Assembly: GCF_017798165.1 (NCBI RefSeq)
Contig: NZ_CP059068.1
Location: 5,022,001-5,086,000 of the forward strand
From: Rhodoferax sp. AJA081-3
Lineage (GTDB): Bacteria; Pseudomonadota; Gammaproteobacteria; Burkholderiales; Burkholderiaceae_C
Direction: 5' to 3'
Length of the DNA: 64,000 nt
Of the stretch, positions 1 to 8,641 are shown one piece after another. The notes beneath the pieces are model-generated. The model saw only the letters and a list, made by a program, of their open reading frames with translations, had not been told where the DNA came from and did not search any database. Positions within the stretch are counted from its first letter, which is position 1. Each line of letters begins with the position of its first letter. Made by a program: the position numbers and the translations under genes.

Positions 1-197
1 CTGTAAACCGGCAGGCCAGTGCGGGTGGCAAACTTGTCTGCCGCAGCCGCGTGAGAGCCGAAGTTGACCGCCACGCGGTAACCCGCAGCATGCAGGGCCT
101 CGGCAATGGCAGCGCCAATACCGGCGGTGCCTCCGGTGACCAGTGCGACGCGTGGATGGGGGGTGTTGGTGGGGTCTGGGCCGGTGTTTGCGGGCAT
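1..197 (-). CDS. SDR-family oxidoreductase, N-terminal part (cut by window edge)
   Basis: Only the first 65 codons are in the window; the rest lies to the left. After a short proline- and threonine-rich lead the protein shows VALVTGGTAGIGAAIAEAL, the glycine-rich NAD(P)-binding motif (TGGxxGIG) of short-chain dehydrogenases/reductases, followed by a second Rossmann strand (RVAVNFGS). The start ATG at 197 has an AAGGAAG ribosome site five bases upstream. The asparagine after the second strand resembles acetoacetyl-CoA reductases (PhbB) and FabG-like proteins, but substrate cannot be assigned from this fragment. Confidence 0.8.
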   Translation of the reverse strand, partial: MPANTGPDPTNTPHPRVALVTGGTAGIGAAIAEALHAAGYRVAVNFGSHAAAADKFATRTGLPVY

Positions 198-319
198 GGC
201 AACTTCCTTCGGTATGGGACAGGTCTGATTCTGGAGTTCCACCGCGCAAGCGGATTGACCAAGATCAAACAAGGCCCAATTGCCCGCATGCGAGCGGTAA
301 GCAGGTGTTGCGCAGCGTG

Positions 320-799
320 TTAGCTGTGGTTCTGGTTGGAAACGGCGATGTCGAAGTGCAACACATCTTCGCGAACACCCAGCTTCGTGTACAGCGCAAT
401 AGCGGGGTCATCGCCCAGATCGGCCTGTACAAAAACAACGTAAGCGCCGCGTGCCGCGGCCATTTGCCTGAGCACTTGGATCAGGGCTGTCGCGATACCT
501 TCACGCCGGTGGCCTGCCGCCACGGCCAGGTCGTAGATATAGACCTCGCTGCGCTCCTGCTCGAACTTTTTCAGCTCATAGGCCGCCAGTCCGCCAACCA
601 CCTCGTTGCCCTTCAACGCAACCAGGGCGATGAAGTAGTCGCTGCCCAGCAGTTTTTCATAATAGGCCGCGCTCGGGCGGTTGCCGTTGTAAGTTGGACG
701 GTCTTCAAACGCTTCGCCAAATAGGGTCAACAACCCTTCCATCAGCGCTTGGTCATTGGTACGAAGGGGCTGCACGTTGTAGGGCGTTGATGGACGCAT
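320..799 (-). CDS. AAC(3)-I-like aminoglycoside N-acetyltransferase (GNAT)
   Basis: The 159-residue protein resembles class I aminoglycoside 3-N-acetyltransferases along its length. Shared features are an early LTLFGEAF segment, the FIALVA and [10 protein letters not shown] strands, [16 protein letters not shown], the acetyl-CoA loop [11 protein letters not shown] and the C-terminal [17 protein letters not shown]. Family members acetylate the 3-amino group of gentamicin-type drugs in the cytoplasm, using acetyl-CoA. GGGAG lies just before the ATG. No integrase, attC-like site or transposase is nearby, so this looks like a native chromosomal relative rather than a cassette. It may have another natural substrate, and resistance activity is not shown by the sequence. 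Confidence 0.8.
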   Translation of the reverse strand: MRPSTPYNVQPLRTNDQALMEGLLTLFGEAFEDRPTYNGNRPSAAYYEKLLGSDYFIALVALKGNEVVGGLAAYELKKFEQERSEVYIYDLAVAAGHRREGIATALIQVLRQMAAARGAYVVFVQADLGDDPAIALYTKLGVREDVLHFDIAVSNQNHS

Positions 800-830
800 G
801 GGCTACTCCCAGAGTTGGCTATGTTTGGAA

Positions 831-1823
831 CTACCGGCCGGAAGCCTTTAGCAGACTGTCCTTGAGTTTCTTCATGTTTTCCTGCAGCGGCGCAAAGGGT
901 CCAAACCGGTGCTGGTCGGCCGGAGCACCGTCCACAAAAGGCGGGTAGGGCGCGTCCACCGGTTTGTTCCAGCGGGCGGGGTAGTCGCGCTCGGTGTGGG
1001 CCTTTTGCGGGCGGGGTTTGCTCAGCACAAAGGCGGCCACGTCATAGGCCTCGTCGTCGGTCAGCTGGGGCTGGCCATACACCGTGCCCAAAGGCATATT
1101 GGTCTTGATAAAGGCATAGGCCTCCAGCAGGCGGCCCATGCCGGCACCGTGGTTGAACGAATCTTTGCCCCACAGCGGCGGAAAGGTGTAGCCCGTAGCT
1201 GACCCTACTGCGCCTGCGCGCAGCCCCGCACCCTCTGGCCCATGGCAGGCCACACACTTGGCTTGGTAGACCGTGCTGCCGGCCAACAGGTCGGCACGGC
1301 GGTTGGGTGGCTGCATGGCGGGCACACCCATGCCGTCCACCTTGCCACCTACGGGTACGTCTTTGGACAGGAAGTGCATGTAGGTGGTAAAGGCTTTCAT
1401 CTCGCGGCTATCCAGTGGCAAGGCTTTGCCGGCCATGCTGCGCTCCATGCAGTCGTTGACACGCTGTTCCAGTGTGCCTACCGCGTCATCGCGGCCGCGG
1501 TACTGCGGGTAGGTGGCAGCGACGCCAACCCAAGGCATCGCATATTTTTTGGTGCCCCCGGCCTGGTGGCACGATGCGCAGGCCAAGTTATTGCCCGCGT
1601 ACCGCATCTTGCTGTCCTTGACCTCGGGGCCCAGGTAGGCAAAGGTGCGGTTGGTCAGCTGCTCGCCGTATTTGACCAGCCGACCGTAGGGGTCGTCCTG
1701 CAGTTTGGAGACGTCGTAGGCTTCAGCCGGTTTGATCTGGAAGGCAGCGGGCGCAGCAGCCTGTACAGGAAGGGGGCTGGCGGCGAACAACAACCAAGTC
1801 AATGGAATCAACCGTTTAAGCAT
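831..1823 (-). CDS. Periplasmic diheme cytochrome c, thiosulfate dehydrogenase (TsdA)-like
   Basis: A 330-residue secreted protein with a signal peptide (cleavage near residue 22) and two c-type haem sites: CASCH at 82-86 and CVACH at 190-194. The surroundings match TsdA: YGRLVKYGEQL, a GNNLACASC lead, PWVGV, CMERSM with Cys125, and a TNMPLGT segment whose Met243 is a candidate distal ligand of haem 2. Known TsdA enzymes join two thiosulfates to tetrathionate and use an unusual His/Cys ligation at haem 1; Cys125, 39 residues after His86, is the candidate. No electron-acceptor TsdB gene adjoins it. GGAGAG precedes the ATG. Direction of the reaction (oxidation or tetrathionate reduction) cannot be read from sequence. 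Confidence 0.78.
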   Translation of the reverse strand: MLKRLIPLTWLLFAASPLPVQAAAPAAFQIKPAEAYDVSKLQDDPYGRLVKYGEQLTNRTFAYLGPEVKDSKMRYAGNNLACASCHQAGGTKKYAMPWVGVAATYPQYRGRDDAVGTLEQRVNDCMERSMAGKALPLDSREMKAFTTYMHFLSKDVPVGGKVDGMGVPAMQPPNRRADLLAGSTVYQAKCVACHGPEGAGLRAGAVGSATGYTFPPLWGKDSFNHGAGMGRLLEAYAFIKTNMPLGTVYGQPQLTDDEAYDVAAFVLSKPRPQKAHTERDYPARWNKPVDAPYPPFVDGAPADQHRFGPFAPLQENMKKLKDSLLKASGR

Positions 1824-1999
1824 GGAGCTCTCCAGAAAACGAGCAAGCGACAGGTTCAGTATTTCAGTCTATCAAAAGGAGGCTTTTCTAAGCCCTTGAT
1901 TCTCCCGAAGGCGGACGCAGGAAGGCGGACTGTTGTAGCGGTCGAGGCGAGGGTTTTCACGCTGATGGTGTGCCGTTTCGAGGTGGGATACTGGGTTGC

Positions 2000-4078
2000 A
2001 TGTGGTTGAAAAACCTGTCCAAAACACAGCGCGAACCGCCTGCGCGAGGGGATGGGACGGCGAAAGCCCGAGCATCGGTCGATAAAGATGCATGGCGGGT
2101 CTGGGCGCGGCGGTTGCTAGGTACCCTAGGACTGCTCGCCGTGCTGCATGCCACGCCGGTGTGGACGCCCTTGCAGCGGCTGGAAAACGACCTGCTCAGC
2201 AGCCTGACCGCCCCGGTTCGCCCCGACGCGGGTGTGCTGGTGGTGGGCCTGGATGAACCCAGCCTGGCCGCGCTAAACCAGGCCCCACCGTTGCCTCGCC
2301 GCCTACACGCCCAACTGGTAGATGCCCTGGCGGCGGCGGGCGCTGCGGCACTGGGCATCGACATGTTGTTTGCTGCGCCCCAGTCTGCCGCCGACGATGC
2401 CGCGCTGGCACAGGCGCTGCAGGGCCGCATGCCGGTGGTGTTGGCCAGCGCCGAGTTGGCGGTGCAGAGCTCTCAAGTGGCGCAGTACCGGCAGACCGTG
2501 CTCAGTATCTTTGCCGACGCGCGCCACGGCAGTGTGGCGCTAGACGTGGACGATGACGGCGTTGTGCGCCGTGCGCCCGCGCAGGACGACGCGTTGTGGC
2601 GCGTGTTGGCGCAGAGCTCAGGGCGGGCCTTCACACCACCGCCACCCGGCGCTCTGCTGCGCTTCTACGCACCCGAAGTGCCTTTGCCCTATGCCCACTA
2701 CACGCAGGCGCTGGACCCGGCCGGCACGCTGCCCCCTGGTTCGCTGAAAGGGCGGCTGGTGCTGTTGGGCCAGAACACACCGGTGGACGGTGTGGACCAG
2801 TTTGTTACGCCCCTGCGTGAGCTGGGCGGTGGTCCGCAGTCGGGTGTGTTCATGCATGCCACGGCTTTGATGAATGGTTTGACCGGTGCCTGGATCGTGC
2901 CCGCGCACCCTGCGGGGCCTGCGCTACAGGCCGTGTTGGCGGTGGGGGTGGCGGCGGGGCTTACCCGCCGCTGGCGCGGCTGGCGGGCCGTGTGGATCAG
3001 TCTGGCGCTGGCTGTGTTGGCCTTGCTCGGTGGGCTGTGGGCGCATCTGATGGGGGTGTGGTGGAGCGCGCTGCCCACACTGGCGGGGTTAGCCTTGCAC
3101 GTGAATGTGGGCGCGGCCGACAGCTACTGGCGTGAGCGCCGCCGTCGCGAACAACTGCGCAATGACTTTGCCCGCTATGTGCCCCCGGCCGTGGTCAATG
3201 CACTGGCCGCTGCGGACACAGCACCCGTCCTACAGGGCGAGCGCCGCGTGCTCACACTGCTGTTTTCTGACCTGGCAGGCTTCACCGCTGCCAGCGAACA
3301 CCTGCCGCCCGAGGCCGTGGCGCAGACGCTCAATGCCTACTTCTCGCGCATGACCCACACCGTGCACATACACGGCGGCACGCTGGACAAGTTCATTGGC
3401 GACGCCGTCATGGCATTCTGGAACGCGCCCTTGCCCGAGCCGGCACATGCCGAGCGCGCGCTGGCCTGCGCCCAGGCCATGCAGACCGACATGGTTGCGC
3501 TGCGCGCCGCATGGCAAGGCACGCCGTTTGCAAATGTGCAGTTGCGCATTGGCATACACACGGGCGAAGCAGCGGTGGGCCATTTGGGATCGCATGAACG
3601 CTTCACCTATACCGCAGTGGGCGACGCGGTCAACACCGCCGCACGGCTGGAAGGCGCCAACAAGGCCTTGGGCACGGGCATTTTGTTGTCCGGTGCCACA
3701 TGCAACGCTTTGCCTGCTGACAGTGCGGAGCGTGCGCATTTGTTGTGGCTGGATGCGGTGGTGCTTGCGGGGCGCAGTGCCGGCATCGATGTGTACACCC
3801 TGTGTGACGACGCGGCCCTGGTCGCCACCAGCCTGGCACTGTACGGCCATTTGCAGGCGGGTGCGTGGGCGCTGGCGCTGCAATGCTGTGCGGACTGGCA
3901 GACGCATGCCCGTGTGCGGGCGCCGCAGTGGCTTGCGCACGCCGAGCAGTTACGCGGCCGGGTGCAGGCGCTGGCCGACACCGAACGCGAACGCGTCAAC
4001 ACCACTGCTTCCACCACCAACTCGCAGTCGCCCGGCGTGGTTTCTGCCTTCCGCGCACGTGCGCTAGACAAAACCTGA
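2000..4078 (+). CDS. CHASE2-domain class III adenylate cyclase
   Basis: Membrane sensor cyclase of 692 residues if read from ATG 2000; an in-frame GTG at 1970 would add ten. An N-terminal membrane segment leads into a periplasmic CHASE2 sensor domain (roughly 60-300), three C-terminal membrane spans (about 300-385) and a cytoplasmic cyclase domain (about 420-600). Metal-binding aspartates are Asp424 (FSDLAGF) and Asp468 (FIGDAVMAF); Lys464 and Asp542 (AVGDAVNTAARLE) are the pair that selects ATP, so cAMP is the expected product. The next gene, a FecR-type protein, begins 26 bases downstream and is probably cotranscribed. The combination suggests sensing of an envelope signal, but the ligand is unknown. 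Confidence 0.88.
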   Translation: MWLKNLSKTQREPPARGDGTAKARASVDKDAWRVWARRLLGTLGLLAVLHATPVWTPLQRLENDLLSSLTAPVRPDAGVLVVGLDEPSLAALNQAPPLPRRLHAQLVDALAAAGAAALGIDMLFAAPQSAADDAALAQALQGRMPVVLASAELAVQSSQVAQYRQTVLSIFADARHGSVALDVDDDGVVRRAPAQDDALWRVLAQSSGRAFTPPPPGALLRFYAPEVPLPYAHYTQALDPAGTLPPGSLKGRLVLLGQNTPVDGVDQFVTPLRELGGGPQSGVFMHATALMNGLTGAWIVPAHPAGPALQAVLAVGVAAGLTRRWRGWRAVWISLALAVLALLGGLWAHLMGVWWSALPTLAGLALHVNVGAADSYWRERRRREQLRNDFARYVPPAVVNALAAADTAPVLQGERRVLTLLFSDLAGFTAASEHLPPEAVAQTLNAYFSRMTHTVHIHGGTLDKFIGDAVMAFWNAPLPEPAHAERALACAQAMQTDMVALRAAWQGTPFANVQLRIGIHTGEAAVGHLGSHERFTYTAVGDAVNTAARLEGANKALGTGILLSGATCNALPADSAERAHLLWLDAVVLAGRSAGIDVYTLCDDAALVATSLALYGHLQAGAWALALQCCADWQTHARVRAPQWLAHAEQLRGRVQALADTERERVNTTASTTNSQSPGVVSAFRARALDKT

Positions 4079-4104
4079 CTTCCCTTAAGACGAAAGGCCT
4101 TCCC

Positions 4105-7100
4105 ATGTCTTCACACCGCCTCTTCTGCATGACCCCGCTGTGTATTGCGCTCGGAGCACTCAGTGTTCCCCCAGCTTGGGCGCAATGCACGGGCACACCA
4201 CCGGCGCCAGACGCCGCCGCAGCGCAGATCGTGGCACTGGCCGGACAGGGCCAAACCCGCGCGCCCGGCGTGGATCCGTGGTCGCCCGCCGCACTGGCGC
4301 AGCAACTGGGCGCAGGCGCCGATATGCGCACACTGGCGCTGTCGTCGGCCGCACTGCTGCTGGCAGACCGCACGCAGATCCGCATGTCGGCCAACGCGCA
4401 ATTGCGCCTGTGTGAGTCGCAGCCCGCGCGCACGCTGTTGGAACTGTCGGCCGGGCGCCTATGGGCGCGCACCAAGAAATCACCCGCAGCCCTGCAACTG
4501 CAAACCCCGGCCGCGCTGGCCGTGGTGCGGGGCACGGATTGGGATGTGGAGGTGGACGCCGCCGGGCGCACCACGCTCACCGTGTTGTCGGGATCGGTAG
4601 ACCTTTCCAACGCGTATGGCAGCGTGCAACTCGGCCCGGCTGAGCAAGGCTACGCGGAGCCGGGCAAGGCACCCACCAAGCGCCTGCTGGTGAGCCCGCG
4701 CGAACGTGTGCAGTGGGTGGCCGCCTACCCGGTTGATGCCACGCGCTGGGCCGAGTTTCAACAGGCCGACATCGCCGCACCGCTGGCCGCCGTGCGTGCA
4801 GACCTGCGCGCCGGGCAATGGCCGGCAGCACGCACTCGCCTGCTGGCGATGTCGGCCAACGGCGAAGGTGGCGCGGTGGTGGACCTGGTACTGGCCGACC
4901 TGGAAGTCTTTGACGGGCAGCTCGAACCCGCCCAGACCCGCTTGGCCAGCGCCTGGCAGCGCACACAAGACCCGCGCACAGCCGCGCGCCGGGCCGATCT
5001 GCTGCTGGCGCTGGACCACAACTTAGAGGCACGTACCTGGCTCAACACCACGCGCGCAGCATCGCCCACGGCGGTCGAACTGCTGCTGGCCGATGGCGAT
5101 TGGCATCGTTTGCAAGGGCAGGGTGACGCCGCGCAGGCCCTGTACCGCGAAGCGTTGGCGCGCGCTCAGGCTGATGCACAACGCGCCGCCGCGCAGTGGG
5201 CACTGGGCCGCGCGCTGCAAGAGCAGGGCGATCTGCGTGCTGCCCGTGCTGCGCTGGAGCAGGCCGTGGCCTTGGCACCCGACAACCCCAGCTACCGCGG
5301 CGAGCAGGCCACGGCCGCCACCGAAGCCCTGCAACTGGCCGAGGCGCGCACCGGCTTTGACGCCGCGCTGGCCCGCGCCGGTGATGACTATGTGAGCCTG
5401 GCCGGTGCAGGCCTGCTGGCCCTGAAGCAGGGCGATGCGCAAACCGCACGCACGCAACTGCTCAAAGCCCTGGTCATCGAGCCGCGCTACGCCCGCGCCC
5501 AAGTGTGGCTGGCTGTGGCCGAATTCACGTTGGGCGAGCGTGCCGCCGCGCTGGATTCTCTGGACCGGGCACGCCTGGCCGACCCCAACGACCCACTTCC
5601 CTGGCAGATCGAGGCCATGCTGCGCAACGACAGCGGCGACCCCACACAGGCCATTGCCGCGGCGCGTGAGGCGCTGGTGCGGCTGCCTTACCTCAAGTCG
5701 CTGAACCCACTGGCGTCGGACAGCCAGGGCTCGGCCAACCTGGGCAAGGCGCTGGGTGATTTCGGCATGGAAAATTGGGCGCGGGCCTATGCCAATGCGT
5801 CCTACTACCCGCTGTGGGCGGGTAGCCACTTCTTTCTGGCCGACCGCTACGAGAGCGACTTCAGCCGCCGCTCCGAGCTGTTCCAGGGCTACCTGACCGA
5901 CCCCACGGTGTTTGGTGCCAGTGACAAACGCGCACCACTGCTGCTGTCCACTGGTAGCGAATGGTCGGCTGGTCTGAGCGCCGAGCGCAACCCGCTGCGC
6001 AACAACGCCACGGCTGATGTAGGGTACCGCGGCTTTTCGGCGGGCAGCGTGCCCGTGGCCTGGCTGGTACGTGCCAACGATGTGGAGATGTGGCCACGCG
6101 AGGGGCCACCATCGTCGCAATACCGGCTGTCATCGCCCGGCATGGATGTGGCACTCGGCGCCAAGCCCAACGACAGCCTGTCGCTCTTTCTGCTGCATGG
6201 CGACACCACGCTGCGCTACCGCTTTCCGGATGGGTTGAACTTTGGCAACGGCATCACCTTTTCCAGTGATGCGCATAGCCGCACACGCCGTACCGATGCC
6301 GGCGCATCGTGGCGCTGGTCGGCCGACAGCCAGACCTGGATCAAGGGGCACAGCGGGCGGCAGACCACGGGCCTGGTGCTCGACGATGCACGTTGGGGTC
6401 CGCAGGACTACAGCTACCAGGGCGACGACAAAGGCCTGTTCCTGCGCCATACCGTGTTGTGGGGCGCTCACCGTGTGAGCGCTGGCTGGGAACGCGTGGA
6501 CCGCGACTCTGGCAGCGCCATCTCGGACCGGGACGTCTCCTCACCCTTCACTAACACCGAGCGTTACGACATGCCCTGGGTGGCTGGCGAATGGCGCAGC
6601 GGCGCCTTGAGCTGGATGGTCGAAACCTATTGGCCACGATTCAACGCGCAAAAAGGTGACCGGTATACCGATTCCATCACCGGCCAAGACCTGCTCATCC
6701 CCAATGAGGAGGGCGCAGAACACAGTCGCAAGCTACTGCCACGGCTCGGCGCCAGCTTGAGCTTTGGACCAGGCCGCGCCTTGCATTGGGCCTACCAGGA
6801 AAGCCTGCGCGCGCCCGGCACCCACACGCTGGCACCCGTGGCCACCGGTGCCATCGCGGTGGACAACCAATACCAGTTGTCGGGTAGCTACGCACGCAAA
6901 CACGCGATACAACTGGATTGGGAGCTGGGTGCGACCACCTTTATGGGCGCCAGCCTGTCGGGCCAGCGCATCAGCAACCTGGTAGCGTCCAATGGGCGGC
7001 TGTTTGCGCAGGACACGGGAGCCCTATTCGACAACGTGGCCACCATTGCACCCGTGGTGCTCAATGCGCAAACCACACTCAACACCTATGAGTTAACACC

Positions 7101-7500
7101 GATTTTCGGCCAGGGCGACTTGGCGCAGGCCACTGTGTCCGTCAACCACCTGCTGGGGTCGCACTGGAGCGTGCTGGGCAGCTACGTCTACACCGATTCG
7201 CGCAACACTGGTGCGGGTTATGTCGGTAACCTGCTGCCCGGCTTTGCCCGCGATGTGGCCCTGGCCCAGACCACCTGGCGACACGCGGCACGTAGCTTCA
7301 CGCTGCTGCGGGCAACCTGGCGTGGCGAGCGTTACACCGACGAGGCCAACACCGTGCAGAGCCCACCCGGCTGGAGCCTGGCGCTGGCCCATGGCTGGGA
7401 ATCATCCGACCGGCGCTGGAGTTTTACGGGCACGGTGCAGACGGGGCTGCGCAGTGAGGACAAGCCTACGCTGTGGGCGCTCGTGCGGTATCGGGATTGA
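4105..7500 (+). CDS. FecR-domain, TPR and outer-membrane beta-barrel protein
   Basis: A large (1131 aa) exported protein with signal peptide ending near AWA-Q. A FecR-type domain follows, recognisable by AVVRGTDWDVEVDAAG and VLSGSVDLS (about 125-190). Residues 325-510 hold tetratricopeptide-like helical repeats (alanine-rich, with ALEQAVALAPDNPSY and LLKALVIEPRYARA). From about 545 to the end the sequence is aromatic, alternating and glycine/serine-rich, and ends in WALVRYRD, as expected for an outer-membrane barrel. The start was placed at ATG 4105 because it gives the signal peptide and has GAAAGG upstream; a longer open frame exists. It is likely the partner of the preceding CHASE2 cyclase. 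Function is unknown; it could export or assemble an envelope polymer. Confidence 0.72.
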   Translation: MSSHRLFCMTPLCIALGALSVPPAWAQCTGTPPAPDAAAAQIVALAGQGQTRAPGVDPWSPAALAQQLGAGADMRTLALSSAALLLADRTQIRMSANAQLRLCESQPARTLLELSAGRLWARTKKSPAALQLQTPAALAVVRGTDWDVEVDAAGRTTLTVLSGSVDLSNAYGSVQLGPAEQGYAEPGKAPTKRLLVSPRERVQWVAAYPVDATRWAEFQQADIAAPLAAVRADLRAGQWPAARTRLLAMSANGEGGAVVDLVLADLEVFDGQLEPAQTRLASAWQRTQDPRTAARRADLLLALDHNLEARTWLNTTRAASPTAVELLLADGDWHRLQGQGDAAQALYREALARAQADAQRAAAQWALGRALQEQGDLRAARAALEQAVALAPDNPSYRGEQATAATEALQLAEARTGFDAALARAGDDYVSLAGAGLLALKQGDAQTARTQLLKALVIEPRYARAQVWLAVAEFTLGERAAALDSLDRARLADPNDPLPWQIEAMLRNDSGDPTQAIAAAREALVRLPYLKSLNPLASDSQGSANLGKALGDFGMENWARAYANASYYPLWAGSHFFLADRYESDFSRRSELFQGYLTDPTVFGASDKRAPLLLSTGSEWSAGLSAERNPLRNNATADVGYRGFSAGSVPVAWLVRANDVEMWPREGPPSSQYRLSSPGMDVALGAKPNDSLSLFLLHGDTTLRYRFPDGLNFGNGITFSSDAHSRTRRTDAGASWRWSADSQTWIKGHSGRQTTGLVLDDARWGPQDYSYQGDDKGLFLRHTVLWGAHRVSAGWERVDRDSGSAISDRDVSSPFTNTERYDMPWVAGEWRSGALSWMVETYWPRFNAQKGDRYTDSITGQDLLIPNEEGAEHSRKLLPRLGASLSFGPGRALHWAYQESLRAPGTHTLAPVATGAIAVDNQYQLSGSYARKHAIQLDWELGATTFMGASLSGQRISNLVASNGRLFAQDTGALFDNVATIAPVVLNAQTTLNTYELTPIFGQGDLAQATVSVNHLLGSHWSVLGSYVYTDSRNTGAGYVGNLLPGFARDVALAQTTWRHAARSFTLLRATWRGERYTDEANTVQSPPGWSLALAHGWESSDRRWSFTGTVQTGLRSEDKPTLWALVRYRD

Positions 7501-7522
7501 TGTTGACGGCGAAATGAGCGGC

Positions 7523-7566
7523 TAGCCCGCGTGGAATATGCACTATTCGCTACTGAATATGTAGCG
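7523..7566 (+). repeat. 44-bp intergenic element, copy A
   Basis: Begins TAGCCCGCGT, has GCTA at element positions 27-30 and ends GTAGCG. It aligns without gaps to the four other 44-bp copies. It lies 22 bases after the stop codon of the FecR-TPR-barrel gene. It is the most divergent copy (one change in the otherwise constant TAGCCCCCGT head). Confidence 0.7.
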
Positions 7567-7660
7567 TTTTTCAGGTTGGAACGTTTGTCTTGCAATTCAG
7601 GCGATTCCGAAAAGAGGGATGTCACCGCAAGATTTCTACCGCGCAAGGGATACTCTGCTG

Positions 7661-8476
7661 ATGGCACAGGCATACGCGTATTTCGATGAAAGCGGCACCG
7701 ACGAGAAGTCACCGGACCTCGTCGTGGCCGGGTACATCTTCCTTAGTGAGAACGTCGCGCCCTTCGAGGCTGAGTGGAGGGCGATGCTGGAGAAGTTCGG
7801 TCTACCGTTCTTTCATGCTGTCGAGTGCATGCACGGCACTGGCGTATTTAAGCACTTGACGCTCGAAGAGAGAACCGCAGCTCAGATCGAAGCCATTGAG
7901 ATCATCAAGAAGTATGGTGCGAAAGGCATCGCGCTTTCGATCAACAAGATGGTCTTTCCGACAATCGGGCGTCCCGCACTGTGGAGTACCCCCTACACGT
8001 TCCTGTGCGGACAGGTTCTCTTCGGTGTGAGGAATTGGGCAGACGCGATCGGCTTCCATGGCGAGGTCGAGTACGTGTATGAAGCTGGTGCTGACGGGCA
8101 GTCTCAAGCCGCAGAGGAAACCGCACACGCCCTTTTGAGTGACGAATCGCTGCAGGTGTTCCGCTATGGAAAGCATCGTCACGCGACGAAGACTGAGGAC
8201 GTGGGATTGCAGGCTGCCGATCTCCTTGCCTGGCATTGGTACACGCATAACCGACGTATCAAAGAAGGCAAGGGCAAGCGGAAGGACTTCCAGAACCTCA
8301 TGGGGCTGAGGGTGGACTTTCACCACTATGACGAGCCTGCCGTCAAGCTGTGGAACAGCGTGGTCCCGATCATCAAGCCTGCGATGCAGTGGTTGCAGAA
8401 TTGGCGTCCACCCACCCACAGTTCACTCTACACTCTGTTTGGTCCGATCAACTTAAATGAGAAACCTGCCGACTGA
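7661..8476 (+). CDS. DUF3800-family protein
   Basis: A 271-residue protein opening with AYAYFDESG, the hallmark of DUF3800, a family with an RNase H-like predicted fold and acidic residues at the start of the first strand (Asp9, Glu10). A late acidic site is seen in TEDVGLQAADLLAWH, which is also typical (VGLQ.AD). Family members are often scattered among mobile or defence-linked genes, and their function is undetermined. This copy is alone, between the FecR gene and the sugar ABC operon, and its lower GC and AT-richer wobble positions differ from its neighbours, which suggests transfer. An upstream in-frame start at 7619 is less likely because the family motif starts right at the N terminus. 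Confidence 0.8.
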   Translation: MAQAYAYFDESGTDEKSPDLVVAGYIFLSENVAPFEAEWRAMLEKFGLPFFHAVECMHGTGVFKHLTLEERTAAQIEAIEIIKKYGAKGIALSINKMVFPTIGRPALWSTPYTFLCGQVLFGVRNWADAIGFHGEVEYVYEAGADGQSQAAEETAHALLSDESLQVFRYGKHRHATKTEDVGLQAADLLAWHWYTHNRRIKEGKGKRKDFQNLMGLRVDFHHYDEPAVKLWNSVVPIIKPAMQWLQNWRPPTHSSLYTLFGPINLNEKPAD

Positions 8477-8641
8477 CGCAGCCACTCCGAATTCTCTAGG
8501 AGATTGCGCCGCCCCGGTTGAGTACGCGCTTGATGCAGGGGCTTGGTAAACCAAAGGGGCATTGCCCAAAGGATGTCGTTGAAGGTTTCTATGACATGGC
8601 GGATGCCATGGACTATTACGCGCTCGCAAGCGTATCCTGAT

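Noticed and set aside
320..799. Interpretation of the acetyltransferase as part of an integron or resistance island.
   Set aside because: No integrase, attC-like site, insertion sequence or neighbouring resistance gene is visible.
8533..8640. A 35-codon frame downstream of the DUF3800 gene.
   Set aside because: The sequence ends in a plausible protein-like tail, but there is no recognisable family or ribosome site and it is too short to support.
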